A stretch of 36,135 nt of DNA from an uncultured Bacteroidota bacterium. Its GTDB lineage: Bacteria > Bacteroidota > Bacteroidia > Flavobacteriales > Flavobacteriaceae. This document shows positions 1-8,363 of the stretch, in pieces. Made by a program: the position numbers and the translations under genes. The notes under the pieces were generated by a model. That model was given only the letters and a program-made list of their open reading frames with translations. It was not told the DNA's origin and ran no database searches. Every line of letters starts with the position of its first letter. Position 1 is the stretch's first letter. The DNA lies in assembly GCA_902560065.1 (NCBI GenBank), contig CACEKG010000011.1:1-36135 (forward strand), written 5' to 3'.

Positions 1-824
1 TAAATTGATACTTTTCCCTTTATTAAAGGATGAGGGTCATAGCCAACTAGTTCAAAATCTTCATATTTAAAATTAAAAATGTCCTTTATTTTAGGATTTA
101 AAATTATTTTGGGTAAAGGTTTAAAATCTCTTTTTAATTGTTCTTTAATCTGATCTATGTGATTTGTGTATATATGGGCATCTCCAAATGTATGAATAAA
201 TTTTCCTGGTTTAAATCCGCAAACCTGAGCAACCATCATAGTTAAAAGGGAATAGCAAGCAATATTGAAAGGAACACCTAGAAAAACATCTGCACTTCTT
301 TGATATAATTGACATGATAATTTTTCTTCTGAAACATAGAATTGGAAAAAGGCATGACAGGGAGGAAGAGCCGCTTTATTTTTTTTTACGTTTTCTGAAA
401 AAGATAATTCATCATTAGGAAGAACACTTGGATTCCAGGCTGAAATAAGCATTCTTCTAGAATTTTTATTTTTTTTGAGTGTTTTGATTAGTTCTTTAAT
501 TTGATCAATTCCCTCATTATTCCAATTTCTCCACTGTGAACCATAAATTGGACCTAAATCTCCTTTTTTATTAGCCCATTCATTCCAAATTCTAACTCCA
601 TTTTCATTCAAATAGTTGATATTAGTATCCCCTTTCAAAAACCAGAGTAATTCGTAGATTACTGATTTAAAATGAATTTTCTTAGTTGTAACCAAGGGAA
701 AACTGTCAGAAAGATCGAAATGCATTTGATGTCCAAAAATACTTTTAGTACCCGTTCCTGTTCGGTCTCCCTTTATTGCACCTTCATTAAGAATTTTATT
801 AATTAAATTAAAATATTGAACCAT
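1..824 (-). CDS. thyA: Thymidylate synthase (stop codon cut by window edge)
   Basis: ThyA makes dTMP from dUMP using methylene-tetrahydrofolate. The ATG is at 824-822 on the minus strand and I read 274 codons. They include the early DRTGTGT motif, the catalytic Cys in [22 protein letters not shown] near the C-terminus, and an ending of [14 protein letters not shown] that matches the usual ThyA terminus. After the last Ile the window leaves only TA, so the next codon is almost certainly a stop with its last base outside the window. E. coli ThyA is 264 residues, so this protein is essentially complete. It lies 90 bp downstream of the bifunctional nuclease on the same strand. Dihydrofolate reductase may follow outside the window, as is common, but it cannot be seen. 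Confidence 0.96.
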   Translation of the reverse strand, partial: MVQYFNLINKILNEGAIKGDRTGTGTKSIFGHQMHFDLSDSFPLVTTKKIHFKSVIYELLWFLKGDTNINYLNENGVRIWNEWANKKGDLGPIYGSQWRNWNNEGIDQIKELIKTLKKNKNSRRMLISAWNPSVLPNDELSFSENVKKNKAALPPCHAFFQFYVSEEKLSCQLYQRSADVFLGVPFNIACYSLLTMMVAQVCGFKPGKFIHTFGDAHIYTNHIDQIKEQLKRDFKPLPKIILNPKIKDIFNFKYEDFELVGYDPHPLIKGKVSI

Positions 825-842
825 TTATAAATTTTATTTTAT

Positions 843-850
843 CAAAAATA
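843..850 (-). promoter_or_regulatory. Possible -7 element for thyA
   Basis: On the minus strand this reads TATTTTTG, which matches the Bacteroidetes -7 consensus TAnnTTTG, about 19 bp before the thyA start. No convincing TTTG or TTG is seen at the right distance upstream, so this is a weak call. Confidence 0.3.
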
Positions 851-914
851 AAATCAATTAGACAATTCGGCCCTTAATTTAAATTGAATTATTAAAAATT
901 GATTAACAATTTTT

Positions 915-1538
915 TTATTTTTTGGATTTTCTTTTTAATAATTCATCCCTAAGCCTAGCAGCTTGTTCATAATTTTCTTTAGAAACCATTTTATTTAAAA
1001 AAGATTTAAGTTCAGAGGTTTTAATTTTATTTAAATCTTTAGGAATTAAATTTTTATCAATATTTTGAGAGAAAAATTCTTTACTCCAATTTTTATTTGG
1101 TGTTTTTAAATTTTTATTAGATGAAACTGATGTAGTAAAACCTGCTTTTTCTAGAATAGAATTGTATGTTAGTATAGGAGCATTAAACCTAAGAGCTAAA
1201 GCAATTGCATCAGAAGTTCTAGAATCTATAACCTCTTCAATTTTATTTTTTTCACAAATTATACTAGAATAAAAAACACCATCCAATAATTTATGGATAA
1301 TTACTTTTTTAATTTTTATATCGAATTTATTTGCAAAGTTTTTAAATAAATCATGTGTTAATGGTCTGGATGGTTTTATTTCATCTTCAATTGCAATAGC
1401 TATAGATTGAGCCTCAAATCCTCCTATTATAACTGGAAGTTTTCTATTACCATCTTTTTCACTTAAAATTAGAGCATAGGCACCTGATTGAGTTTCACTG
1501 TATGAAATACCTTTTACTTTAAGAGAAATCAGTTCCAT
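915..1538 (-). CDS. Bifunctional nuclease family protein (DUF151) with C-terminal UVR motif
   Basis: A 207-residue protein. The first ~135 residues form a DUF151 / bifunctional nuclease domain: IGGFEAQSIAIAIE near residue 40, and SRTSDAIALALRFNAPI near residues 105-120. The last ~40 residues (LNKMVSKENYEQAARLRDEL) are a UvrB/UvrC-type UVR motif, a helical hairpin used in protein contacts. DUF151 proteins have been reported with DNase/RNase activity, but the cellular role is not settled. The domain pairing with UVR is usual in Bacteroidetes. It is divergent from pdhB and followed by thyA on the same strand. Its start is the ATG at 1538-1536. Confidence 0.88.
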   Translation of the reverse strand: MELISLKVKGISYSETQSGAYALILSEKDGNRKLPVIIGGFEAQSIAIAIEDEIKPSRPLTHDLFKNFANKFDIKIKKVIIHKLLDGVFYSSIICEKNKIEEVIDSRTSDAIALALRFNAPILTYNSILEKAGFTTSVSSNKNLKTPNKNWSKEFFSQNIDKNLIPKDLNKIKTSELKSFLNKMVSKENYEQAARLRDELLKRKSKK

Positions 1539-1559
1539 GCTAATTTTAATTTAATTATT

Positions 1560-1567
1560 CAAAATTA
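1560..1567 (-). promoter_or_regulatory. Possible -7 element for the DUF151 gene
   Basis: The minus strand reads TAATTTTG, a TAnnTTTG match 21 bp before the start codon. No clear -33 element is seen, so support is moderate to weak. Confidence 0.33.
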
Positions 1568-1637
1568 TTTTTAAGGTATTTACTTTAACGTAATTTTTTG
1601 AAATTTATTGAGTGTTTATAAATATATAATTAATGAT

Positions 1638-1645
1638 TAAATTTG
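1638..1645 (+). promoter_or_regulatory. Possible -7 element for pdhB
   Basis: TAAATTTG matches the Bacteroidetes TAnnTTTG box and ends 17 bp before the pdhB ATG, which predicts a short leader. Only a poor TTT lies where the -33 element should be. Confidence 0.42.
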
Positions 1646-1662
1646 TTTATTAAATAAAATTT

Positions 1663-2643
1663 ATGAGAATAATTCAATTTAGAGAGGCAATTTGTGAGGC
1701 TATGAGTGAAGAAATGCGTAGAGATGAATCTGTATATCTTATGGGAGAAGAAGTTGCTGAATATAATGGTGCTTATAAAGCTTCAAAAGGAATGTTGGAT
1801 GAATTTGGTGAAAGAAGAGTTATTGACACTCCTATTTCTGAATCAGGATTTTCTGGAGTTGGAGTTGGGTCAACAATGGTAGGAAATAGACCAATTATTG
1901 AATTTATGACTTTTAATTTTGCTTTAGTTGGAATTGATCAAATAATTAATAATTCAGCTAAAATAAGACAAATGTCTGGAGGTCAATTTCCGTGTCCTAT
2001 AGTTTTTAGGGGACCAACAGCTTCTGCAGGACAATTAGGAGCTACTCATTCTCAGGCTTTTGAAAGTTGGTATGCTAATTGTCCCGGTTTAAAAGTTATT
2101 GTTCCATCAAATCCATATGATGCTAAAGGGTTATTAAAATCAGCAATAAGAGATAATGATCCTACAATTTTTATGGAATCTGAACAAATGTATGGGGATA
2201 AAGGAGAGGTTCCAGAAGGTGAATATTTAATTCCAATTGGTGTTGCAGATATTAAAAGATCTGGAAATGATGTCACAATAGTATCATTTGGAAAAATTTT
2301 AAAAGAAGCAATTATTGCTGCAGAAGAATTATCAAAAAAAGGCATAGAATGTGAAGTTATTGATTTACGAACAATTAGGCCCATGGATTATAACTTAATT
2401 TTTGAATCTGTTAAAAAAACTAATCGATTAGTTATTTTAGAGGAGTCATGGCCTTTTGGTAATATTGCAACTGAAATAACTTTTCAAGTTCAAAATGAGA
2501 TTTTTGATTACTTAGATGCTCCAATAGAAAAAATAAATACTGCGGATACACCTACACCATACTCTCCAGTTTTGTTAAAAGAATGGTTACCTAATAGCGA
2601 GGATGTAATTTCATCTGTTAATAAAGTCCTTTATAGAAAATAA
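1663..2643 (+). CDS. pdhB: Pyruvate dehydrogenase complex E1 component, beta subunit
   Basis: A 326-residue transketolase-type beta subunit of a 2-oxoacid dehydrogenase, the usual length for PdhB/AcoB. The start MRIIQFREAICEAMSEEM, GEEVAEYNGAYKASKGM, VIDTPISESGFSGVGVG and EFMTFNF are the thiamin-diphosphate-side motifs of E1 beta. The C-terminal transketolase domain holds ESEQMYGDKGEVP and DLRTIRPMD. Together with an alpha subunit it decarboxylates pyruvate and passes the acetyl group to E2. No alpha subunit or E2 gene is in the window, so in this genome the E1 subunits are apparently split. A branched-chain 2-oxoacid specificity is less likely but not excluded by sequence reading alone. hppA follows after 76 bp. 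Confidence 0.92.
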   Translation: MRIIQFREAICEAMSEEMRRDESVYLMGEEVAEYNGAYKASKGMLDEFGERRVIDTPISESGFSGVGVGSTMVGNRPIIEFMTFNFALVGIDQIINNSAKIRQMSGGQFPCPIVFRGPTASAGQLGATHSQAFESWYANCPGLKVIVPSNPYDAKGLLKSAIRDNDPTIFMESEQMYGDKGEVPEGEYLIPIGVADIKRSGNDVTIVSFGKILKEAIIAAEELSKKGIECEVIDLRTIRPMDYNLIFESVKKTNRLVILEESWPFGNIATEITFQVQNEIFDYLDAPIEKINTADTPTPYSPVLLKEWLPNSEDVISSVNKVLYRK

Positions 2644-2719
2644 AATTTATCAAAGGTTTTTTCTTTTTTTTTTTCTCTTTCCTTTTATTACTTTTACAGC
2701 CGTTTAAAAAAATAAAAAA

Positions 2720-4996
2720 ATGGAATTAATAGTAAAAATTTTACCCGCTTTTGGTCTTTTGGCTTTATTGTTTGTGTTTATTAAAAACTCATGGGTATCC
2801 AAACAGGAAATTGGAAATGATAAGATGGAAAAAATTTCTAAAAATATTGCTGATGGGGCAATGTCTTTTCTTAAATCAGAATATAAAATACTTTCAATAT
2901 TTGTTTTTTCAGTAGCGATTCTTTTATATTTTAAAGGTAGTAATGAAGTTGGGTCAAATGGTATGGTTGCTTTTTCCTTTGTTGTAGGAGCTATATGTTC
3001 TGCTTTAGCTGGTTTTATAGGCATGAAGGTTGCAACCAAAGCTAATGTAAGAACAACTCAAGCTGCTAGAAAATCTTTAGGAAAAGCTCTTGAAGTTGCT
3101 TTTGCAGGTGGTTCGGTTATGGGTTTAGGAGTTGTTGGTCTTGGGGTATTAGGCTTAAGTAGTTTATTTTTCCTTTATAAGGAAATTTGGCCTGGTGCTG
3201 AAAATTTGGAAATGGTATTAAATGTACTTACTGGTTTTTCGATGGGGGCTTCATCAATTGCACTTTTTGCACGTGTTGGAGGAGGAATATATACCAAAGC
3301 TGCTGATGTTGGTGCAGATCTTGTAGGTAAAGTAGAAGCTGGAATTCCTGAAGATCATCCTTTAAATCCTGCTACTATTGCTGATAATGTAGGAGATAAT
3401 GTAGGAGATGTTGCAGGTATGGGAGCCGATCTTTTTGAATCTTATGTTGGATCAATAATTGGCACAATGGTTTTAGGAGCATTTATTATAACTCCAGAAT
3501 ATTCTGGCTTGGGGGCTGTATATTTACCTTTAGTACTTGCAGCAATTGGTATTATTATGTCAATTATAGGGACATTTTTTGTCAAAGTTAAAGAAGGAGG
3601 AAATCCTCAAACTGCATTAAATCTAGGAGAGTTTGGCTCTGCTGGTTTAATGGTTATTGCTTCTTATTTTATAATTAATGAGTTAATTCCTGATTCGGTT
3701 GAAGGTTTACCTTTCGGTGGAATGGGGATTTTTTGGGCTACAATAGCTGGACTATTGGCTGGACTTGGTGTTGGAAAAATAACTGAATATTACACTGGTA
3801 CAGGAACAAAACCTGTAAGGTCGATAGTTCGACAATCAGAAACTGGAGCAGCAACTAATATTATTTCAGGTTTAGGTGTTGGAATGATGTCAACTATGAT
3901 TCCAATAATTTTAATTGTAACTGCTATATTAATATCTCATTACTTTGCTGGATTATATGGCATAGCTATAGCTGCTGTGGGAATGTTAGCAAATACAGGA
4001 ATTCAATTAGCTGTTGATGCCTATGGTCCAATTTCTGACAATGCTGGTGGGATTGCAGAGATGGCTGAACTTCCAAATGAGGTTAGAGAAAGAACAGATA
4101 AATTAGATGCTGTAGGTAACACAACTGCTGCAATAGGCAAAGGTTTTGCAATTGCTTCTGCTGCATTAACAGCACTAGCTTTATTTGCTGCTTTCATGCA
4201 AGTTGCTAATGTAACCTCAATAGATGTTTCTAAACCTAAAGTAATGGCGGGCCTTTTGATAGGTGGAATGTTGCCATTTGTTTTTTCAGCACTTTCAATG
4301 AACGCTGTAGGAAGAGCAGCGATGGCGATGATTGAGGAGGTTAGAAGACAATTTAATGATATACCAAAATTAAAAGCAGCTTTAAAAGTGATGAAAAAAT
4401 ATGATGCAGATATGAGTAAAGCTTCTAAATCTGATAGAGAAATTTTTAATGCAGCTGATGGGTGTGCAGATTATGAGAAATGTGTAGCTATTTCAACTGA
4501 TGCATCCATTAAGGAAATGATTTTACCTGGATTATTAGCCATTACGGTTCCAGTAATAATTGGATTTGTTGGAGGTGCAGAAATGTTAGGAGGGCTTTTA
4601 GCTGGAGTTACTACTTGTGGTGTTTTAATGGCAATTTTTCAATCAAATGCAGGAGGAGCATGGGACAATGCTAAAAAAATGATTGAGTCTGATGGTAGAA
4701 AAGGCAGTGATGCACACAAAGCTGCTGTTGTTGGAGATACAGTTGGAGACCCATTTAAAGATACCTCAGGCCCTTCTTTAAATATTCTTTTAAAATTGAT
4801 GTCTGTTGTAGCGCTTGTTATAGCTCCAAGTATTTCTCTAGATTCAAACAAAATTTCTGACAATTTTAGTTCTGAAGAAAAATTAATTAAACATGAAATT
4901 AATTTACAAGATTTAAATTGTAATGATTTTGTTTCAAACGAAGATTTAGAGGTGAAATATTATTATTTTGAAGAAAATTATCTTTCTAAAGGATAG
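2720..4996 (+). CDS. hppA: Membrane-bound pyrophosphatase, K+-dependent type (Na+ or H+ pump)
   Basis: A 758-residue multi-span membrane protein that couples pyrophosphate hydrolysis to ion export. The substrate loop is complete: [19 protein letters not shown] at residues 197-213, then [19 protein letters not shown] second conserved set lies at [16 protein letters not shown] (433-448), and a third is [15 protein letters not shown] near the end. [10 protein letters not shown] (467-475) has Ala where K+-independent enzymes have Lys, and Gly where they have Thr, so it should need K+. That class includes the Na+-pumping enzymes, which would suit a cell with Na+-NQR, but pump specificity is inferred. 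The last ~55 residues form an acidic hydrophilic tail after the final membrane span. The 76 bp upstream is a pyrimidine-rich tract with no clear promoter box. Confidence 0.95.
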   Translation: MELIVKILPAFGLLALLFVFIKNSWVSKQEIGNDKMEKISKNIADGAMSFLKSEYKILSIFVFSVAILLYFKGSNEVGSNGMVAFSFVVGAICSALAGFIGMKVATKANVRTTQAARKSLGKALEVAFAGGSVMGLGVVGLGVLGLSSLFFLYKEIWPGAENLEMVLNVLTGFSMGASSIALFARVGGGIYTKAADVGADLVGKVEAGIPEDHPLNPATIADNVGDNVGDVAGMGADLFESYVGSIIGTMVLGAFIITPEYSGLGAVYLPLVLAAIGIIMSIIGTFFVKVKEGGNPQTALNLGEFGSAGLMVIASYFIINELIPDSVEGLPFGGMGIFWATIAGLLAGLGVGKITEYYTGTGTKPVRSIVRQSETGAATNIISGLGVGMMSTMIPIILIVTAILISHYFAGLYGIAIAAVGMLANTGIQLAVDAYGPISDNAGGIAEMAELPNEVRERTDKLDAVGNTTAAIGKGFAIASAALTALALFAAFMQVANVTSIDVSKPKVMAGLLIGGMLPFVFSALSMNAVGRAAMAMIEEVRRQFNDIPKLKAALKVMKKYDADMSKASKSDREIFNAADGCADYEKCVAISTDASIKEMILPGLLAITVPVIIGFVGGAEMLGGLLAGVTTCGVLMAIFQSNAGGAWDNAKKMIESDGRKGSDAHKAAVVGDTVGDPFKDTSGPSLNILLKLMSVVALVIAPSISLDSNKISDNFSSEEKLIKHEINLQDLNCNDFVSNEDLEVKYYYFEENYLSKG

Positions 4997-5010
4997 CTTT
5001 AAAATGAAGT

Positions 5011-5616
5011 TTACTTTAATTCCTTATCTATAAGTTCAATTATAGTTTTAAGATCTTTTTTGTTTTCAACAAAGTCAATATCATCTACATCAATAATGAG
5101 TAATTTTCCTTTATCATATTTAGTTATCCATGCTTCATATCTTTCATTAAGTCTACTTAAATAATTTATGCTAATAGAGTTTTCATACACTCTTCCTCTT
5201 TTATGAATTTTATTAACTAGATTAGGAATTGAACTTCTTAAATAAATTAATAAATCTGGACCTTTAACGGAAGATTCCATGAGGTGGAATAAATTTTTAT
5301 AATTTTCGTAATCTCTTAAATTCATTAAACCCATTGCATGAAGGTTAGGTGCAAAGATGTATGCATCTTCATAAATAGTTCTATCTTGGATTACATTTAC
5401 TTTCTTGTCTTTAAAAGATTCTAGTTGTTTAAATCTACTTCTTAGAAAAAAAATTTGCAAATTAAAAGACCACCTTTCCATATGATTATAAAAATCGTCT
5501 AAGTAAGGATTATCAATAACATCTTCGAAATTAGATTCCCACTTGTAATGTCTTGATAATAATTCAGTAAGACTGGTTTTCCCTGCTCCAATATTTCCAG
5601 CGACAGCTATATGCAT
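5011..5616 (-). CDS. Deoxynucleoside kinase (deoxyadenosine/deoxyguanosine kinase family)
   Basis: A 201-residue cytosolic kinase that phosphorylates deoxynucleosides for salvage into dNTPs. The P-loop GNIGAGKTS is at residues 7-15. The family markers MERWSFNLQIFFLRSRF, the DRTIYEDAYIFA segment (DRS/E motif region), and the Arg-rich lid HKRGRVYE are all present in order. The length is typical of bacterial dAK/dGK/dCK-like enzymes. Substrate choice between dA, dG and dC cannot be read from sequence by eye. It converges on hppA and is divergent from the metK operon. A terminator-like hairpin lies 30 bp upstream of its start. Confidence 0.9.
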   Translation of the reverse strand: MHIAVAGNIGAGKTSLTELLSRHYKWESNFEDVIDNPYLDDFYNHMERWSFNLQIFFLRSRFKQLESFKDKKVNVIQDRTIYEDAYIFAPNLHAMGLMNLRDYENYKNLFHLMESSVKGPDLLIYLRSSIPNLVNKIHKRGRVYENSISINYLSRLNERYEAWITKYDKGKLLIIDVDDIDFVENKKDLKTIIELIDKELK

Positions 5617-5645
5617 TTAAACTAAATTTATTTGCAATTAATTTT

Positions 5646-5671
5646 AAAAACCGCAAAGTAGTGGTTTTTTT
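5646..5671. terminator. Symmetric terminator-like hairpin between divergent genes
   Basis: AAAAACCGC (5646-5654) pairs with GTGGTTTTT (5661-5669) around the loop AAAGTA, nine pairs including one G-U. It is flanked by A and T runs, so it looks like an intrinsic terminator on either strand. It sits upstream of both the kinase and metK, where a terminator is unexpected. The minus strand of the loop and right arm also reads TACTTTGC, a near match to a -7 box, so part of this may instead be the kinase promoter. Confidence 0.45.
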
Positions 5672-5693
5672 AAAAAAATAAAAAAAAAAATAC

Positions 5694-5726
5694 TTTGAAA
5701 TTATTTTAAAATAAATATTATATTTG
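5694..5726 (+). promoter_or_regulatory. Promoter of the metK-metY-metX operon
   Basis: TTTG at 5694-5697 and TATATTTG at 5719-5726 are separated by 21 bp, a good match to the Bacteroidetes -33/-7 pattern. Transcription would start around 5732-5735, directly before the first stem of the riboswitch, which supports both calls. A long A-tract lies just upstream. Confidence 0.7.
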
Positions 5727-5735
5727 CCAAATAAA

Positions 5736-5786
5736 CGAGGAAGGATTTGACTGATTGCAACCTCTATAAAAAAGTGCTAAAGCAGT
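5736..5786 (+). promoter_or_regulatory. SAM-II-type riboswitch aptamer upstream of metK
   Basis: The conserved SAM-II blocks occur in order: GATTTGA (5744-5750), TTGCA (5755-5759), CC (5761-5762), TAAA (5767-5770) and GCTAAA (5776-5781). The first stem can be GAGG (5737-5740) with CCTC (5761-5764), leaving a three-base bulge. The defining pseudoknot can form between ACTG in the loop (5750-5753) and CAGT at the 3' end (5783-5786). SAM-II (first described as the metA motif) binds S-adenosylmethionine and represses methionine and SAM genes. The downstream genes metK, metY and metX are exactly that set. Stem P1 is weaker than in the well-known marine example, so a covariance-model score is needed for certainty. 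Confidence 0.78.
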
Positions 5787-5830
5787 GTTGCTTTAATCAA
5801 TTTAATTTGAATCCTTCTTTAAAAGCAACA
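5740..5830 (+). promoter_or_regulatory. Expression platform of the SAM-II riboswitch (two competing pairings)
   Basis: Pairing A joins GAAGGATT (5740-5747), inside the aptamer, with AATCCTTC (5810-5817), eight perfect pairs that would destroy the aptamer. Pairing B joins TGTTGCTTT (5786-5794) with AAAGCAACA (5822-5830), nine perfect pairs ending 4 nt before the metK ATG. They interleave, so they cannot both form as simple helices. No T-run follows pairing B, so the likely mechanism is blocking of translation initiation when SAM is bound and relief through pairing A when it is not. This is inferred from complementarity alone. Confidence 0.55.
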
Positions 5831-5834
5831 AATT

Positions 5835-7088
5835 ATGTCATATTTTTTTACTTCTGAATCTGTTAGCGAGGGCCATCCAGATAAAGTTTCCGATCAAATT
5901 AGTGATGCTCTTTTGGATAATTTTTTAGCTCATGATCCATCTAGTAAAGTTGCTTGTGAAACTCTTGTAACTACTGGACAAGTAATACTTTCAGGAGAAG
6001 TAAAAAGTAATGCTAAAATAGATGCAATAGGAATAGCTAGAGATACAATTAATAAAATTGGTTATACCAAATCAGAATATAAGTTTAGTGGCAACTCATG
6101 TAAAGTGACTTCATTTATTCATGAGCAGTCTCAGGATATAAATAGGGGAGTTGAGAGAATTAAAAAAGAAGATCAAGGGGCTGGAGATCAGGGTTTAATG
6201 TTTGGTTATGCAATAAATGAAACAAAAAGTTTTATGCCTTTAACTTTAGATTTGTCCCATAAAATTCTTATTGAGCTTGCAGATCTTAGAAAAAATAAAA
6301 GAATTAAATATTTAAGACCAGATGCAAAATCTCAGGTTACAATAGAGTATGATGATTATAATAAACCTAAAAGAATTGATACAATTGTTATATCAACACA
6401 GCATGACGATTTTGATGATGATGATAATATAATGTTAAACAAAATTAAATCTGACTTGATCAATATTTTAATTCCAAAATTAAAAAAATCTTTACCTAAA
6501 AATATTCAAGACTTATTTGGAGACGATATAAATTATCATATAAATCCAACAGGAAAATTTGTTATTGGTGGACCTCATGGAGATACTGGTTTAACTGGAA
6601 GAAAAATTATTGTTGATACTTATGGGGGAAAAGGAGGACATGGTGGAGGAGCTTTTAGTGGAAAAGATCCAAGCAAAGTTGATAGAAGTGCTGCTTATGC
6701 AGCAAGACATATGGCAAAAAATTTGGTAGCCTCAGGAATTTCTGATGAGCTATTGGTTCAAGTAAGTTATGCAATAGGTATGGCTAGTCCAACTTCAATA
6801 AATATAGATACTTTTGGTACATCAAAAATTAATCTTTCTGATCAACAAATTGGATTGAAATCAGCTTCAATTTTTGATATGAGACCATATGCAATTGAGC
6901 AAAGGCTTAAGTTAAGAAATCCTATTTACTTTGAAACTTCAGCTTATGGGCATATGGGGCGTAAGCCTCAAATTATTAATAAAACATTCGATTCAGAAAA
7001 TTCAGGTAAAATAGTAAAAGAGGTTGAACTTTTTACTTGGGAAAAATTAGATTTTATTTCAAAAATTAAAAAAACATTTAAATTATAA
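5835..7088 (+). CDS. metK: S-adenosylmethionine synthetase
   Basis: MetK condenses methionine and ATP into SAM in the cytosol. The 417-residue protein contains ESVSEGHPDKVSDQISDALLDN near the N-terminus, GAGDQGLMFGYA in the middle, and the long signature GPHGDTGLTGRKIIVDTYGG followed by the Gly-rich phosphate loop GGHGGGAFSGKDPSKVDRS. Length is normal for Bacteroidetes MetK. It is the first gene of an operon with metY 3 bp downstream and metX overlapping. Its leader carries a SAM-II-like riboswitch, so its own product should repress it. Confidence 0.97.
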   Translation: MSYFFTSESVSEGHPDKVSDQISDALLDNFLAHDPSSKVACETLVTTGQVILSGEVKSNAKIDAIGIARDTINKIGYTKSEYKFSGNSCKVTSFIHEQSQDINRGVERIKKEDQGAGDQGLMFGYAINETKSFMPLTLDLSHKILIELADLRKNKRIKYLRPDAKSQVTIEYDDYNKPKRIDTIVISTQHDDFDDDDNIMLNKIKSDLINILIPKLKKSLPKNIQDLFGDDINYHINPTGKFVIGGPHGDTGLTGRKIIVDTYGGKGGHGGGAFSGKDPSKVDRSAAYAARHMAKNLVASGISDELLVQVSYAIGMASPTSINIDTFGTSKINLSDQQIGLKSASIFDMRPYAIEQRLKLRNPIYFETSAYGHMGRKPQIINKTFDSENSGKIVKEVELFTWEKLDFISKIKKTFKL

Positions 7089-7091
7089 ATT

Positions 7092-8363
7092 ATGAGTTAC
7101 AAATTAGAAACAAATGCTCTTCATGCCGGTCATGATATAAAAAACACATCTGGAACTAGAGCAGTTCCAATTTATCAGACATCTTCTTATGTATTTAATG
7201 ATTCTGATCATGCAGCTAATCTTTTTTCTTTGGCTGAACCTGGTTTTATTTATACAAGATTAAATAACCCAACCAATGATATACTTGAACAACGTTTAGC
7301 TGCTCTTGAAGGTGGAGTTGCTGCAGTTGCAACAGCATCTGGTCAATCAGCGGTTGCTACAACTTTGTTAGTAATGCTTAAATCTGGAGATCATATTGTT
7401 GCATCAAATAGTTTATATGGAGGGACATATAATCTTTTAAAAGTTACTTTGCCTAGATTAGGTATTACTACAACTTTTGTTGATCCTGATGACGTAAATA
7501 ATTTTGAGAAAGCTGTAAAGTCAAATACTAGAGTCTTTTTTGCTGAAACTTTGGGAAATCCAAAATTAGACGTTTTGGATTTAAAAGCTATAAGTCAAAA
7601 GGCAAAAAAGGCAAAGGTTCCTTTTGTAGTTGATAATACAATAGCAACACCAGCTCTTTTAAATCCAATTGAACATGGAGCAAATATTGTAATCCATTCT
7701 CTTACTAAATTTATAACAGGAAATGGAACTTCAATTGGAGGTGTAATTATAGATGCAGGAACTTTTGATTGGTCAAATGGATTATTTCCTGAATTTACTG
7801 AACCTTCACCAGGTTATCATGGTTTAGTTTATCATGAAGCATTAGGACCTATTGCATTTATTGCAAAAGTTAGAATTGAAGGTTTAAGAGATCTTGGTAG
7901 CGCTCCAAGTCCTTTCAACAGTTTTCAGGTTATTCAAGGAATTGAAACTTTGAAATTAAGAATGGATAATCACTCAAAAAATGCCTTGGAATTATCAAAA
8001 TGGCTTGAAAAAAGAGATGAAGTAAAATGGGTTAATTATCCTGGTTTAGAATCATCAAAGTATAAAAAACTAGCTGATAAGTATCTTTCTAATGGATCAA
8101 GTGGAATAGTTACATTTGGGTTAAAAAAAGGGTATGAGGCTGCTAAAAAAGTATCAGATAATACTAAATTATTTTCTTTATTGGCTAATATTGGAGATTC
8201 AAAATCATTGATAATTCATCCAGCAAGCACTACTCATCAGCAATTAACCGAAGAAGAACAAAAAAGTACTGGAGTCACTTCAGATTTAATACGTTTATCT
8301 GTTGGATTAGAGTCGATAACTGATTTAAAAGCTGATTTAGAGCAAGCTTTTAAAACAATATAA
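7092..8363 (+). CDS. metY: O-acetylhomoserine sulfhydrylase, PLP-dependent
   Basis: A 423-residue member of the Cys/Met metabolism PLP-enzyme family. It makes homocysteine from O-acetylhomoserine and sulfide, bypassing cystathionine. YTRLNNPTNDILEQRLAALEGG (around residues 54-75), SLYGGTYNLL, VVDNTIATP with PLP-contacting Asp181, and HSLTKFITGNGTSIGG with the Schiff-base Lys206 are clear. The length above 420 and the long insert around residues 215-260 fit the MetY group rather than MetB or MetC. The gene begins 3 bp after metK and overlaps metX by one base at TAATG, so the three are surely co-transcribed and co-translated. Confidence 0.94.
   Translation: MSYKLETNALHAGHDIKNTSGTRAVPIYQTSSYVFNDSDHAANLFSLAEPGFIYTRLNNPTNDILEQRLAALEGGVAAVATASGQSAVATTLLVMLKSGDHIVASNSLYGGTYNLLKVTLPRLGITTTFVDPDDVNNFEKAVKSNTRVFFAETLGNPKLDVLDLKAISQKAKKAKVPFVVDNTIATPALLNPIEHGANIVIHSLTKFITGNGTSIGGVIIDAGTFDWSNGLFPEFTEPSPGYHGLVYHEALGPIAFIAKVRIEGLRDLGSAPSPFNSFQVIQGIETLKLRMDNHSKNALELSKWLEKRDEVKWVNYPGLESSKYKKLADKYLSNGSSGIVTFGLKKGYEAAKKVSDNTKLFSLLANIGDSKSLIIHPASTTHQQLTEEEQKSTGVTSDLIRLSVGLESITDLKADLEQAFKTI

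Noticed and set aside
2052-2384. Minus-strand open frame of 110 codons inside pdhB
   Set aside because: It is a shadow of the well-supported pdhB frame with no recognisable protein features.
2656-2690. T-rich run after pdhB as an intrinsic terminator
   Set aside because: There is no GC-rich stem in front of it; it is only a pyrimidine tract.
2704-3039. Minus-strand open frame over the hppA start
   Set aside because: It is fully explained by the hppA coding sequence; no family motif was seen.
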